Shown here piece after piece: positions 24,628 through 33,349 of a stretch of DNA of 64,000 nt (position 1 is the first letter of the stretch; every line of letters starts with the position of its first letter). Below the pieces are notes generated by a model, which did no database searches, was not told where the DNA came from, and saw nothing but the letters and a program-made list of their open reading frames with translations. The stretch is taken from assembly GCA_002790095.1 (NCBI GenBank), contig PFUL01000007.1, positions 1 to 64,000 on the forward strand, in the 5' to 3' direction. Made by a program: the position numbers and the translations under genes. This DNA is from Elusimicrobia bacterium CG_4_9_14_3_um_filter_62_55. GTDB lineage: Bacteria > Elusimicrobiota > Elusimicrobia > UBA1565.

Positions 24628-26001
24628 CTACCCGCCCCTCTCAAGAAACGAACGCAGCCGCCGAAGTTCGTCCTCAAACCCGATCCGGTTGCGTCGGCTC
24701 ATTCCGGCGATCGCGACTTGGGCGCCGCCCTCGATGCTCGCGACGCGCAGGAACACGCGGCGATGGAATAGCGCGCAGCTCATGAAGGTCCCCGCGATCA
24801 GAATGATCAAGCCGGCATAGAGTACCGGCCGACCGGGATCGCGCACGGTCTTCAACCCGATCGCGTAGCGCGGCGCAACCGGAAGCAGTCTCGCCCGCAG
24901 CGAGCCCGCTCCGCGGTGAAACGCCCCTTCGGCGTCCGGGAAAATCCATTGAGAAGCCGAACTTCCGTCCGCCCCGGTCGTCTCGACGAGCAGCGCAGGA
25001 TTCTTAAATTCCTCAGAACGCGTCCCCCCCTTTCCCTCGTGAAACACGAAATCCGGAACAAATTCGAGCGCGCGCATCCGCATTCCCCCGGAGGTTTCGA
25101 CTGCGGGGCCGCCCACCCTCAGCGCCAGATCCTGCGGGGGGACACCGGTCGAAGCCAAGCGCAGCGTCACCTCGGGCACCGCAGCGCGGTAGTCCATCTG
25201 GTAGAACCGGAATCCGTCGTACACGAACGGCTCGTTGATGCGGATCTCGCCGTGGGAGACCGGGCGCTCCCCATCAAGGAGAGTGATGCGGCTGCGGTAG
25301 CCCTTGTGGAGATCCTTAAATCTTTCGGTTTCCGTATATTTGTCGATCGAGAACGAATCCAAACGGACGCGGTATCGGGATTCGAGTACGGGGATTGATT
25401 CCCCCTCCACCGCCGTCCGCTTGCCGCTTTCTCCCAGCAAGGCGCTGATCCCGCCTCCCAGCAAAACGACGATACAGCCCCAATGGATCGTGAAGGCCCC
25501 GAAGCGCGCGAAGGCGGCCCGTTCCGCCTCGAAACGGATCTCCCCGTCCGCGTTCTCCGCCGGGCTCACGCGGTAGAACCGCCGCCGCAGCCATGCCGCC
25601 GCGCGCGCGGCGATCCCCTCGAGCGTCTCCTCAAGCGGCGGGCGCGCCGCCTCCCGGATGATTTCGAAGGCGCGGGGGTTGGCGTCCTCCAAGCGCCGCG
25701 GAGGCGGCGCCAAGAGCACCTGGCGCAGATGCGCCGTAGAGCAGACGATCATGCTCGTCAGCAGCCAAAGCAGCAAGCCAAGAAAGGCGGGCCCGTGGTA
25801 GAGATCGTCGAGTCCCAACGCCGCGATCCACGCGGCATACCCCGCACCGTAGCGCTCGGCGTAGAAGGCGATAGGATTTCCCTGCGGGATCAAGGTCCCC
25901 GCCGCGGAGAACGCGGCGAGCGCGGCCAGCACCGCGACGGCGACGCGGATGGAGCGAAGCCACGCATACAAAACGTCGAAAACAGCGGTGAGAAATTTCA
26001 T
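24628..26001 (-). CDS. resB: Cytochrome c maturation protein ResB/Ccs1 (System II)
   Basis: A 457-aa protein. Three N-terminal membrane segments include the family motif GTLIPQGNP, a large periplasmic domain follows (about 190-395), and a last membrane segment (GLIILIAGTFMSCALF) lies near the C-terminus. ResB chaperones apocytochrome thiols and forms the heme lyase with CcsA. The ATG follows GGAGCGAG. A TTTTCGTTGC motif lies 18-30 bases upstream, shared with the multiheme cytochrome gene. It converges on nothing and is divided from the porin gene by a terminator. Confidence 0.93.
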   Translation of the reverse strand: MKFLTAVFDVLYAWLRSIRVAVAVLAALAAFSAAGTLIPQGNPIAFYAERYGAGYAAWIAALGLDDLYHGPAFLGLLLWLLTSMIVCSTAHLRQVLLAPPPRRLEDANPRAFEIIREAARPPLEETLEGIAARAAAWLRRRFYRVSPAENADGEIRFEAERAAFARFGAFTIHWGCIVVLLGGGISALLGESGKRTAVEGESIPVLESRYRVRLDSFSIDKYTETERFKDLHKGYRSRITLLDGERPVSHGEIRINEPFVYDGFRFYQMDYRAAVPEVTLRLASTGVPPQDLALRVGGPAVETSGGMRMRALEFVPDFVFHEGKGGTRSEEFKNPALLVETTGADGSSASQWIFPDAEGAFHRGAGSLRARLLPVAPRYAIGLKTVRDPGRPVLYAGLIILIAGTFMSCALFHRRVFLRVASIEGGAQVAIAGMSRRNRIGFEDELRRLRSFLERGG

Positions 26002-26015
26002 CTCGCTCCGTATCT

Positions 26016-26033
26016 TATAGCAACGAAAATTCC
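26016..26033 (-). promoter_or_regulatory. Shared AATTTTCGTTGC motif upstream of resB
   Basis: On the minus strand GGGAATTTTCGTTGCTATAA. The 12 bases AATTTTCGTTGC are identical to those upstream of the multiheme cytochrome gene. GG-N10-GC spacing fits a sigma-54 promoter; TATAAG directly after it could alternatively be a -10 box. Confidence 0.45.
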
Positions 26034-26045
26034 CTTCTTGGAGAC

Positions 26046-26077
26046 GGAAAAGGCGTGGGGGCCGTCACCCCCACGCC
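26046..26077 (-). terminator. Intrinsic terminator of the porin-cytochrome operon
   Basis: GGCGTGGGGG and CCCCCACGCC form a perfect 10-bp stem with a six-base loop, followed on the minus strand by TTTTCC. It lies 34 bases after the stop of the barrel gene. Confidence 0.85.
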
Positions 26078-26110
26078 TGTGTCCGTAGATTCGAGCGAAA
26101 CGGGGGAAGC

Positions 26111-28213
26111 TCAGAATCTGTACGAATAGGAGGTCTTGATTCCGTATCCCCGATAGTCGTCGAACCCGCCATAACCGCCGTGAATCGCCTGGCCGCCGCT
26201 GCCGCCGTGATCCTCGAAGCTGAACAACTCCGCGCCGAGACCGAGCGTCGTTGCCTTGCTGAGCATGTAGGACACGCCGACCCCGCCGCGCTGGAACAAG
26301 TAGCCGTTGGGTCCCAGCGTGTCGGTGAGCTGATAATCCGCGCTGCCCTTCAACGAGCCGGTAAAGTCGTACTCGGCGTTGAGCAGTCCGGTGGTGAAGT
26401 CGCCCTGGTAGTCGTAGGCGGCCGTTCCCTGCGCCCAATCGGAGGCCGGCGTCGTGATGTTCACCGGCGTGTTCAACTGGTATTTCTCATAGATAAGAGT
26501 CGCCATCAAATACGCCTTCGCCGACGGAGAGCCGCCCCAGTTTCCCGCCACCCGATGGATGCTCCAGTCTGAAACACGACCGTCGTTGGCGGCCCCCGAG
26601 GTCACGTCCTCAAGACGGAACGAATAGTCCAGAGCCGCAGTGCCGCGCGTGCCGAACATTCGGCTCATCCCCAGCGCCAATTCCTTCGTCTTCGACGCCA
26701 GGTTTCCGATGCGTCCCGGATAGAAGCGCGGATCCGCGTCCTGCGTGACGTTGTAATTGCGGTCCTTCTGCTTGTATTTGAACCCGCCGGTAAGTTTGAC
26801 CGGCAAGGACCGGTTCACGAGCTTCAGGCCGTATTCCTCGTTGCGGTGCGTGATTCCCGCTTTGTAGTCGTGGAACTGGATGCCGCTGTTGTAGTGCGCG
26901 GGATCGAACATCTCGTGGTTGCCGAGGTCCGCCCATTCCACCTGATCGATGTTTCGCTGCTCAAGCCGCACCCGCAGCGTCGCCTCGGTTTTTTCCCAAC
27001 CCCGGAATCGTACTTCGAGATCCTCAAGGAAGCGGTTCTCGTCGAAGCTGCTGAGCGACTGCCGAGGCGTTACCCCTTTTGCCAGCAGATTCGTTGATGA
27101 GTCCGTGTCGATCCGTTCGACGCGGGCGCCGGCGATGACGGAGAGATCCTTGATGCCCGCGACTCGGTTCTTGCGCACCCCTAAAGAACCCGCGTAGTTC
27201 TTGCGCAGATTCTTCGTGACGGTCGCGATCGAGTGGTTTCTCCCCCCGAAGGTCGCCTGATCCGGACGAATCACCTCGCGCGAGCTCTCGTTCTTGAGAT
27301 ATCCCGCCATCGCCCCGCCGGAAACCAAGGTGTCCTCGCTAATCTGGCTGTCGATGCTGACCAAGCTCACGTGACTCTTGAACTTCGGGTCGTCCTGAAA
27401 GGTCCGGTACTGATTGATCGCCCCCGCGCCGCCGACCTGCTTGTAGCGCGGAAAGTCGCTGGTCTGGCTGTCACGGTAGTATTCAGCCTCGTGGCGCGCC
27501 CGCAGCGTATGCCGCTCGTCGATCGTCCCCGAAACGTCGAAGTAGAACAGATCGCTCACTCCGTCGACCTTCGACAGCGCCGCAACCGCCCGGAGTTCCG
27601 GCATCACGCCGGGATTGCGGACCCGATCGCCGCGAAGCAACAGCTCCTTGCCGAAGCGGCTCCAGCGATGCCACCCGATCGCCGCGTCCGGCAGCCCCGG
27701 CTTTCTCAGCCCGAGCTCCAAGGTCATGTCCATCCGGTCGGCATACAGATTCTTGTCGCCCCGGTCCGCAAAGTCCTCCGAACTATAAAAGCCGTCGTCG
27801 ATGGTGCCCGGCGGCGTCGTGGTGTTGTCCGGAATGGCCTCTGCGCCGGTCAGGTTGTAGAGCTTGGGATCCCACGACTCGTTGGATCCGTCGAAGTACC
27901 GGCGCGCCCATTGCCCTTCAAGCAGGACGTAGCCGAGGTCCTCTTTCTTGAAGCGCGACTTGATCTTGTACTCGTCGTGTCCGAGCGCCTTCAGGTTCAT
28001 ATCGAAGCGCTCGGAATCGAAATGGAGCGACTCGATTCCGCCGCGGAACTTGTCCGCCTGGAACCAGTCCTCTCGGAACCGCCCTTCGTCCTTCATAATC
28101 CCGTAGTACTGCGCGCCGACCGTCACTTCGTGGTCGATCTCCTCGCCGCGCGCATTCGGCGCGCCAAACGCCAATCCGATCGCGAGGGCCGTGAGTGTCG
28201 TAATCTTTTTCAT
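26111..28213 (-). CDS. MtrB/PioB-like outer-membrane beta-barrel
   Basis: A 700-aa protein with a signal peptide (residues 1-23, NARGEE) and a long series of alternating-hydrophobicity strands separated by polar turns, ending in a terminal aromatic (SYSYRF) as outer-membrane barrels do. Size, strand content and the adjacent multiheme cytochrome match the MtrB/PioB family, where the barrel sheathes the cytochrome so electrons can cross the outer membrane. Unlike Shewanella MtrB no CXXC pair is seen near the N-terminus. The ATG follows GGAG. It lies 24 bases after the cytochrome gene on the same transcript. No outer-surface cytochrome is encoded nearby. Confidence 0.8.
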   Translation of the reverse strand: MKKITTLTALAIGLAFGAPNARGEEIDHEVTVGAQYYGIMKDEGRFREDWFQADKFRGGIESLHFDSERFDMNLKALGHDEYKIKSRFKKEDLGYVLLEGQWARRYFDGSNESWDPKLYNLTGAEAIPDNTTTPPGTIDDGFYSSEDFADRGDKNLYADRMDMTLELGLRKPGLPDAAIGWHRWSRFGKELLLRGDRVRNPGVMPELRAVAALSKVDGVSDLFYFDVSGTIDERHTLRARHEAEYYRDSQTSDFPRYKQVGGAGAINQYRTFQDDPKFKSHVSLVSIDSQISEDTLVSGGAMAGYLKNESSREVIRPDQATFGGRNHSIATVTKNLRKNYAGSLGVRKNRVAGIKDLSVIAGARVERIDTDSSTNLLAKGVTPRQSLSSFDENRFLEDLEVRFRGWEKTEATLRVRLEQRNIDQVEWADLGNHEMFDPAHYNSGIQFHDYKAGITHRNEEYGLKLVNRSLPVKLTGGFKYKQKDRNYNVTQDADPRFYPGRIGNLASKTKELALGMSRMFGTRGTAALDYSFRLEDVTSGAANDGRVSDWSIHRVAGNWGGSPSAKAYLMATLIYEKYQLNTPVNITTPASDWAQGTAAYDYQGDFTTGLLNAEYDFTGSLKGSADYQLTDTLGPNGYLFQRGGVGVSYMLSKATTLGLGAELFSFEDHGGSGGQAIHGGYGGFDDYRGYGIKTSYSYRF

Positions 28214-28237
28214 GGGGTCTCTCCTTGCTCCTCGCGA

Positions 28238-29029
28238 TTACCGATTAAGGGTTCGCCAGATATTGGAACCGTGAGGCGCGCGATGGTGGTCCACGCATTC
28301 CTCGCCGCTGCCGATGTCGTAATCGCCGCCGGCCGCGCCGGTCGTCGAGGCGGTCGATCCGTGCGCGACGCCGCCGCTCAGGTTGCCCGCGGGGTTTGTC
28401 GTGACGTCATAGTGACAGCGCAGGCAGGTGGTCGTCTGACCCGCCGTCAGCATCTTGTCCTGCACGGAGCCGTGCACGTTGTGGCAGGACTGGCAGCCGT
28501 CGCGCATCGCGTCGTGCTCGAAGACGAACGGACCCTTCACTTCCTTATGGCACTTGAAGCAGGCGGTGTACCGTTCTCCCTGAAGCTGCGCGATCGTGTT
28601 CGTCTTCGTGCCCGATCCGTGGAAGCCGTGGCAGTCGCTGCAGCTCATGCGTCCCTCCGGAACCGGATGGTGGTGCTGAAGCTTAAACTGCGCCTGGATC
28701 GCCGTGTGACAAACCAGGCAGTTCTTCGGTTCGTTGCGCTGAATGAACTTGCGCTTTCCGCCGGAATCCGCGTGAAGACTTCCCGGTCCGTGACAGGATT
28801 CGCAGGCTTTCGACGAGATCGTCTCGCCCTTCTCGCGGTTGACCGTCGCGTGGACGTCGTTTTTGACGTGTTTCTCGATCTCGGAGTGGCAGCTCAAACA
28901 GGTTTCGGCGCCGATGCGCGTCGCCGTTTCCGACGCCCCTCCGGAAACGCTCCAGAACAGAAGGGCGAGCAGCCCGAACGCCAGCGCCGATCCCTTTCCT
29001 TCCGGGTGTTTAAAAATTCCTTTCTTCAT
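28238..29029 (-). CDS. Seven-heme c-type cytochrome (MtrA/DmsE-like) with a broken eighth site
   Basis: A 263-aa protein with a signal peptide or anchor (about residues 14-32) and seven CXXCH motifs in order: CLSCH, CESCH, CLVCH, CSDCH, CFKCH, CQSCH, CLRCH. Extra histidines (HHHPVPEG, NVHGSV) supply distal ligands. Near the end, where MtrA/DmsE relatives have another CXXCH before HGSN, this protein has CVDHHRAPHGSN, with the second cysteine replaced by histidine. It would form a heme wire through the barrel encoded next. The family usually carries ten hemes, so this is a shortened member. A good ribosome binding site (GGAGGA) precedes the ATG. Confidence 0.9.
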   Translation of the reverse strand: MKKGIFKHPEGKGSALAFGLLALLFWSVSGGASETATRIGAETCLSCHSEIEKHVKNDVHATVNREKGETISSKACESCHGPGSLHADSGGKRKFIQRNEPKNCLVCHTAIQAQFKLQHHHPVPEGRMSCSDCHGFHGSGTKTNTIAQLQGERYTACFKCHKEVKGPFVFEHDAMRDGCQSCHNVHGSVQDKMLTAGQTTTCLRCHYDVTTNPAGNLSGGVAHGSTASTTGAAGGDYDIGSGEECVDHHRAPHGSNIWRTLNR

Positions 29030-29068
29030 CTTTCCTCCTGCTGAACGATAAACCTCGCCCTCCTATGT

Positions 29069-29086
29069 GCAACGAAAATTCTCATC
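29069..29086 (-). promoter_or_regulatory. Shared AATTTTCGTTGC motif upstream of the cytochrome operon
   Basis: On the minus strand GAGAATTTTCGTTGCAC, identical over 12 bases to the resB upstream motif. If it is a sigma-54 -12 element, the leader would be about 28 bases and contain the ribosome binding site. The remaining gap to 29268 holds only a GCGCGTTCAAACGCGC palindrome and no gene I can support. Confidence 0.45.
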
Positions 29087-29268
29087 GCGCGGCGACATAA
29101 TTTTTGGGGATCGAGCTCACTGGGACGGGATTTTTTCCTTGCCGCGACGCCCCCGCGCAGCCAGGAATTTCCAAAACGCGATAGCGCGCGGAGTTTTTCC
29201 CGACACCGCAATGCGCGCGTTCAAACGCGCTGTTCCATACTAGCCGTTCTCCGTCGGAGCCGGGGTTC

Positions 29269-30288
29269 TTAAGGAAGGGCCGTCGAGTCGAGATAGGCCC
29301 CGGTCAAGAGATACGCCGCGAAGCTCCCGAGCCAATGTCCGCCCATGTAGTGCGGGTTCTCCAGCGCCGCGAGGCCCGCCTTGCGGTGCCGCGTCGACGC
29401 CGCGGCCAACGAGTCCCGGCGCGCGTCCCCCTCGGGCAAGGCGCGCGCGATCGCGTCGAGCATCCAGGCCCGGCTCAAGTTCAGGCCGTCCCAATGCGCC
29501 AATTGCCCGTCGCTTTTGTCGGTGACGACGCCCGGCTCCAGCGTCGCCGCGGCGTCCCCCGGAAGAAACGCGTCGAACCAGGCGGCGAACTCCCCCGCGG
29601 GGAGAACGCGCCGCATCAGGTCGGCCTCGGCGAGGCACGGCGAGAGAAAATCGTGTCCCGAGGGCTCGTAGCCGATCGGTCCGTCCCGGTCCGCGCCGAA
29701 GAGCCGGCGCGACGCGTCCTCGAGAGTTCGCGCGAACGCCGAGTCCAGGGCGGCGCGCGCGTAGTCGAGAGACAAACCGAAGGCGAAGGCGGTCTGCCCG
29801 TGCGTTCCCGTCCGGACCGGAAGCGGGAGCTTATCGGCCCAGTCCGACAGACTCTTCACGCAGCGCGTTTCCAGAGGCTCGAGCGCGTCGGCCCACGCGG
29901 GCTGCCAACCGCGCAGCTCCTGCGCGAGGCGTAAAAGCCATGCGGTTCCATACGGGCGTTCGAACGAAGACCGCCCCGCGGCGTCCCTATAGGCGGCCTC
30001 GGCCGCAATGTTCTCGACCGTCAGGCTTTTCGCGAGCGCCGCGCGGGCCTCGGCCGCGAGCGGGCGCTTGGGGGCCAGGCGCGCCAGCCGCGCGAGCAGC
30101 CAATGCCCGTGCACCGCGCTGTGCCAATCGAAGCAGCCGTAAAACGCCGGATGAAATTCGCGCGGCGTTTTCGCGTCGGCGTCGCCGTTCATCCAATGCC
30201 CGATGTGGTTGGGATACTCCCGGTGCACGGAGTCGAGCGCGAGCCGCGCGGCGCGCTCCAACGCCTCCCAATCAACCGACGCGTTCAT
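29269..30288 (-). CDS. DUF2891 family protein
   Basis: A 339-aa cytoplasmic protein. The start is ATG 30288, overlapping the upstream stop (ATGA). The conserved signatures of DUF2891 are visible: FHPAFYGCFDWHSAVHGHW near the N-terminus, TGTHGQTAFAFGLSLDYAR in the middle and HYMGGHWLGSFAAYLLTG at the end. The repeated His-containing motifs inside a helical, toroid-like pattern suggest a metal or sugar-like substrate pocket, but the family has no established reaction that I know. It is the last of a three-gene operon with a GCS2-like ligase and an AstE/AspA-like hydrolase. Confidence 0.88.
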   Translation of the reverse strand: MNASVDWEALERAARLALDSVHREYPNHIGHWMNGDADAKTPREFHPAFYGCFDWHSAVHGHWLLARLARLAPKRPLAAEARAALAKSLTVENIAAEAAYRDAAGRSSFERPYGTAWLLRLAQELRGWQPAWADALEPLETRCVKSLSDWADKLPLPVRTGTHGQTAFAFGLSLDYARAALDSAFARTLEDASRRLFGADRDGPIGYEPSGHDFLSPCLAEADLMRRVLPAGEFAAWFDAFLPGDAAATLEPGVVTDKSDGQLAHWDGLNLSRAWMLDAIARALPEGDARRDSLAAASTRHRKAGLAALENPHYMGGHWLGSFAAYLLTGAYLDSTALP

Positions 30289-31298
30289 AGGGAAGCAATG
30301 AGGTAGAACAGGCAGTCCGAGACACCGATATCCGCGCGCGTCGTCGCCAACAAAAACCGCAGCGGCCGCGCGGTCTCCAACGTTCCGTCGCGCACGCGCA
30401 GCATCCCCGACAGCGGCGGGGAACCCTCGGGAATCAGCGCGTCGAGAAAATCGAGCGACTCGCGGTCGATCCAACCGATCTCCGTGCCGGCGGCGGTGAC
30501 CCCGTAATTGAGACGGTCGATATCCTCCCGCAGCGTCAGATCGATGCCTTCGGCGGACCGGTCCCCGTAGATCAGGCTCAATCCCGGCTTGAGCTTCACC
30601 TGGATCGGACTCTCCAACAGCTCCACGGGTCCGGTGTCCTCGGGGCGCAGGGGAGCGGGAGCTTCGGCGAAGGCTTTGAAGCCGCGAAAAGCCGTCTCTT
30701 CGGACTCAGCGTCTGGCACGCCGCCGCATTCGACGGTCAGCGTCGGGAAGGAAGCGACCGTCGCCTCCATGATCGTTCCGAGCTCAGTCCGCAAGCGAAC
30801 CATCCGGAGCGTAAAAAAAGACGACAGCCGTTCGTGAGCGGCGTCCACGCGCGAGGCCAAAGAAAACGCCGGCCCTGAACCGGAGGTATTGTGCAGATCG
30901 ATCAAGGCCTCGGGTTTGAGATCGTTCAGGCGCTCGAGGATGCTTCCAGCCAGTTCCCCTTCGTACCCCTCGAAGGGTTCCTTGAAGCAGCGGTTCAGGT
31001 CGCGTCCTCCTCGGCGAGCGCGCCAGGTGAAGAAGGGGGCCGTTCGCGCGGCCTCGACGGAGGCCAAGCAGACATGCAAATCCACGGCCGGGCGACCTCC
31101 GTTCTTCAGCCAACGGTGCACCGCGCGAAAACCGGAAGGTTCGTTCCCGTGGAGCAAGGTGGTCAACGCGCGCGGCCGACCGGGACCGGATCCGGGGATC
31201 ACCAGCCAGGCGGAGCCGGGAAGATTCTCAAGAAACTCCTCTGGAGACTCCCCGAGCAGGCGGTCGAAAGGCGCCTCGATTGTCGTGAGGGCGCTCAC
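30285..31298 (-). CDS. Succinylglutamate desuccinylase/aspartoacylase-like zinc hydrolase
   Basis: A 337-aa M14-like metallohydrolase starting at GTG 31298 (overlaps the upstream stop by three bases). The zinc site is seen as LLHGNEPSG (His and Glu) and the later LIDLHNTSGSG (His), with RDLNRCF between. TVECGG near residue 190 fits the catalytic Glu region. Relatives remove an acyl or aminoacyl group from glutamate- or aspartate-like compounds. Placed between a gamma-glutamyl ligase homologue and DUF2891, it may hydrolyse or tailor the product of that ligase. Confidence 0.85.
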   Translation of the reverse strand: MSALTTIEAPFDRLLGESPEEFLENLPGSAWLVIPGSGPGRPRALTTLLHGNEPSGFRAVHRWLKNGGRPAVDLHVCLASVEAARTAPFFTWRARRGGRDLNRCFKEPFEGYEGELAGSILERLNDLKPEALIDLHNTSGSGPAFSLASRVDAAHERLSSFFTLRMVRLRTELGTIMEATVASFPTLTVECGGVPDAESEETAFRGFKAFAEAPAPLRPEDTGPVELLESPIQVKLKPGLSLIYGDRSAEGIDLTLREDIDRLNYGVTAAGTEIGWIDRESLDFLDALIPEGSPPLSGMLRVRDGTLETARPLRFLLATTRADIGVSDCLFYLIASL

Positions 31299-32782
31299 GC
31301 GGCATCGCCCCATTCGTGAACCGGTTTTCCCGTGCGCGCTTCCTTGACGTAGGCTTCGACCAGCCGCGCGAGCGCCTTGTCGTGCCGTGAGACCCGCTCG
31401 AAACGGTCGAGCACGCGCCGTTGCCAGCGCGCGCCGGTCGTCTTCGACTCGAGCCGGCCGCGGATGACGTCCAGCACGCGGTCGATCTCCTCCTCCTCGA
31501 CGCCGAGAGAGGCGAGGCCGCGTTCGGCGGTCGGGAGCAGTTCATGGATCAGGTCGCGCGCCCCGCGCTCCCGCGGCGAAGGCGGAACCGTGGACGGCCA
31601 CAGCAAATCGGCGTCAAGACCGAGCTTCGCGGCGCGGTAGAAGTTGTACTGCGCATACCAAAACGGAAAGGACGGAATGATCCAGTCCATCTGCCGCCGC
31701 AGTCCCTCAGCGAGCCCCAGCATAAACGCCGCGCTCGCCATCATGTCCCGCGGCGTCGGACCCGCCGGCAGCGCGCGCATCTCGATGCGCACGTGTCCCC
31801 CGCCGCCCGGATCGTAGACGGCCCGGTTCCATTGCCACACCGTACTCTGGTGCAGGCGCAGTTCGTGCAGCGCCGGAACCCCGCCGGAGCGCAGAACCTC
31901 CAGCGGGTCGTCGTCGCCGGTCACCGGCATCAGCGGCGGGAACAACGCGACGGCGCTTTGGAAGAGCTCAAGCACCCCCTCGCGCACCCAGCCGTGACCG
32001 AAAGGAACCCGGGCAAGACGCTTCCATTCGGAATAATTCAAGGAGCGGTCATCGACCGACTGTTTAAACAACGCCACGCGCGTCTCATCCCACAAACGCC
32101 GTCCCAAAAAAGTGGGGGAATTGGCCCCGATCGCGAGCGTGATCCCCGCGGCGAGCTGCGCGGCGTTGAAAGCCGACGCGAACTGTTTCGGGGGCACGCG
32201 CCAGTGGATTTGCAGAGAGGTGTTCGCCCCCTCGAGCGTGCAGTCGTCGCAGGTAAGCTTAACCTCCTCGTCGCCCTTGATGCTGATCTCAAACGGACGC
32301 TGCCGCGCCGCGCGCAGGCTCGCCGAGAGCGCGTGGTAGCGGGGAAGATCGGTCAACGAGGAGGATTGCAGGTCCGCCTCGGTTAAAGTCGGGAGAATGC
32401 CGATGGGGACGACCCGTCCGCCGTGGCGCGCCGCGGCCTCTCCCACGCCGACCAACGCGATGCCCATCTCCGCTTCGATTCGGCGAAAGGGCTTCCCCTT
32501 CACCGGCTGCGGAGTCAGGTTGTATTCGAGATTGAAGCGGTTTAATTCGAGTTGAAGACCGTCATCAAGCGAGCGTCCAAGCACCTCGCGGTTCATGTGC
32601 AGCGCGCGGGAGTCCGCCCCGACCAGCGCCAATTCCATCTCCGCGCCGAGCGTCGCCTCGCCCTCCCCGAACCCGGGGCGCTGCAGCAGTTCCTCGAGCG
32701 CGAGAAGGTCGCGGCGCAGGCGCTCGATGAAGCGGCCGCGATCCTCGTCGGTAAAATCCTTGCGGGGGATCGGAAGTCCCAT
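31295..32782 (-). CDS. GCS2-like glutamate-cysteine ligase family protein
   Basis: A 495-aa ATP-grasp-like carboxylate-amine ligase of the GCS2/gamma-glutamyl ligase group. Motifs include LGAEMELALV and FNLEYNLTPQP near the N-terminus (Glu residues for Mg-ATP), TSLQIHWRV, AIGANSPTFLGR and VRIEMRALPAGPTPRDM. It probably joins the gamma-carboxyl of glutamate to an amine; cysteine is not certain. It is the first gene of the trio and TATCAT lies eight bases upstream of its ATG, in the 16-base gap after the Nudix gene. Confidence 0.85.
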   Translation of the reverse strand: MGLPIPRKDFTDEDRGRFIERLRRDLLALEELLQRPGFGEGEATLGAEMELALVGADSRALHMNREVLGRSLDDGLQLELNRFNLEYNLTPQPVKGKPFRRIEAEMGIALVGVGEAAARHGGRVVPIGILPTLTEADLQSSSLTDLPRYHALSASLRAARQRPFEISIKGDEEVKLTCDDCTLEGANTSLQIHWRVPPKQFASAFNAAQLAAGITLAIGANSPTFLGRRLWDETRVALFKQSVDDRSLNYSEWKRLARVPFGHGWVREGVLELFQSAVALFPPLMPVTGDDDPLEVLRSGGVPALHELRLHQSTVWQWNRAVYDPGGGGHVRIEMRALPAGPTPRDMMASAAFMLGLAEGLRRQMDWIIPSFPFWYAQYNFYRAAKLGLDADLLWPSTVPPSPRERGARDLIHELLPTAERGLASLGVEEEEIDRVLDVIRGRLESKTTGARWQRRVLDRFERVSRHDKALARLVEAYVKEARTGKPVHEWGDAA

Positions 32783-32790
32783 CGACGCCT

Positions 32791-32796
32791 ATGATA
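32791..32796 (-). promoter_or_regulatory. -10 box, probable leaderless promoter
   Basis: TATCAT on the minus strand, eight bases before the ATG at 32782. Confidence 0.45.
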
Positions 32797-32798
32797 GC

Positions 32799-33341
32799 TT
32801 AGTCGCGCGTCCCGAGGGGGGCCAGCCAAGAACGCGCCAACGCTCCTTTCTCGTACCAAAAAGTTCCGACGAACGGTTCGCGCCGGAGCACCCACGGCAG
32901 AAACTCGCGGTCGCCTTCCCACAGCGGCAAGGAAGCGATCTCTCCCTCGGCGACCCAATGCAGATCCCCCTCCGGGGAACTCCGCAAGAGCCCCGAACGG
33001 GCCTCGTTCCCCGCAACCGCGGCCTCGAAAACGAAAACGATCCAATCCTCGGCGCGCGCGGGGTTGAAATTCGGAAACTGCAGCACGCCCAACGGTCGAA
33101 ACGCCGATTCGGGCAACGCGATCGACGCTTCCTCCTCGAATTCGCGGCGGGAGGCTTCGAGCGGCGACTCGCCGAGTTCGAATTTTCCCCCGAGCCCGTT
33201 CCATTTTCCTTGATGAATATCGCTGGCCCGTCCGGCGCCGTCCGCGTTGCGGTGCAGCATCAGGACCAAGCCGTTGGAACGGGCGTAAATCAAGGACGCC
33301 GGTACGACTTTTCGGTTTCCGTTTTGAAAGGGGTTGGCCAC
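32799..33341 (-). CDS. Nudix hydrolase
   Basis: A 180-aa protein. The frame is open further upstream, but the start is GTG 33341 (VANPFQNGNR) because TAAAAT lies eight bases before it and homology begins near RKVVPASLIY. The Nudix box is GKFELGESPLEASRREFEEE followed by ASI, complete for the catalytic REXXEE and with the late Gly replaced by Ser. The pattern resembles MutT/MTH1-type 8-oxo-dGTP or nucleoside diphosphate hydrolases. It is cytoplasmic. Confidence 0.88.
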   Translation of the reverse strand: MANPFQNGNRKVVPASLIYARSNGLVLMLHRNADGAGRASDIHQGKWNGLGGKFELGESPLEASRREFEEEASIALPESAFRPLGVLQFPNFNPARAEDWIVFVFEAAVAGNEARSGLLRSSPEGDLHWVAEGEIASLPLWEGDREFLPWVLRREPFVGTFWYEKGALARSWLAPLGTRD

Positions 33342-33349
33342 GAACGGGG

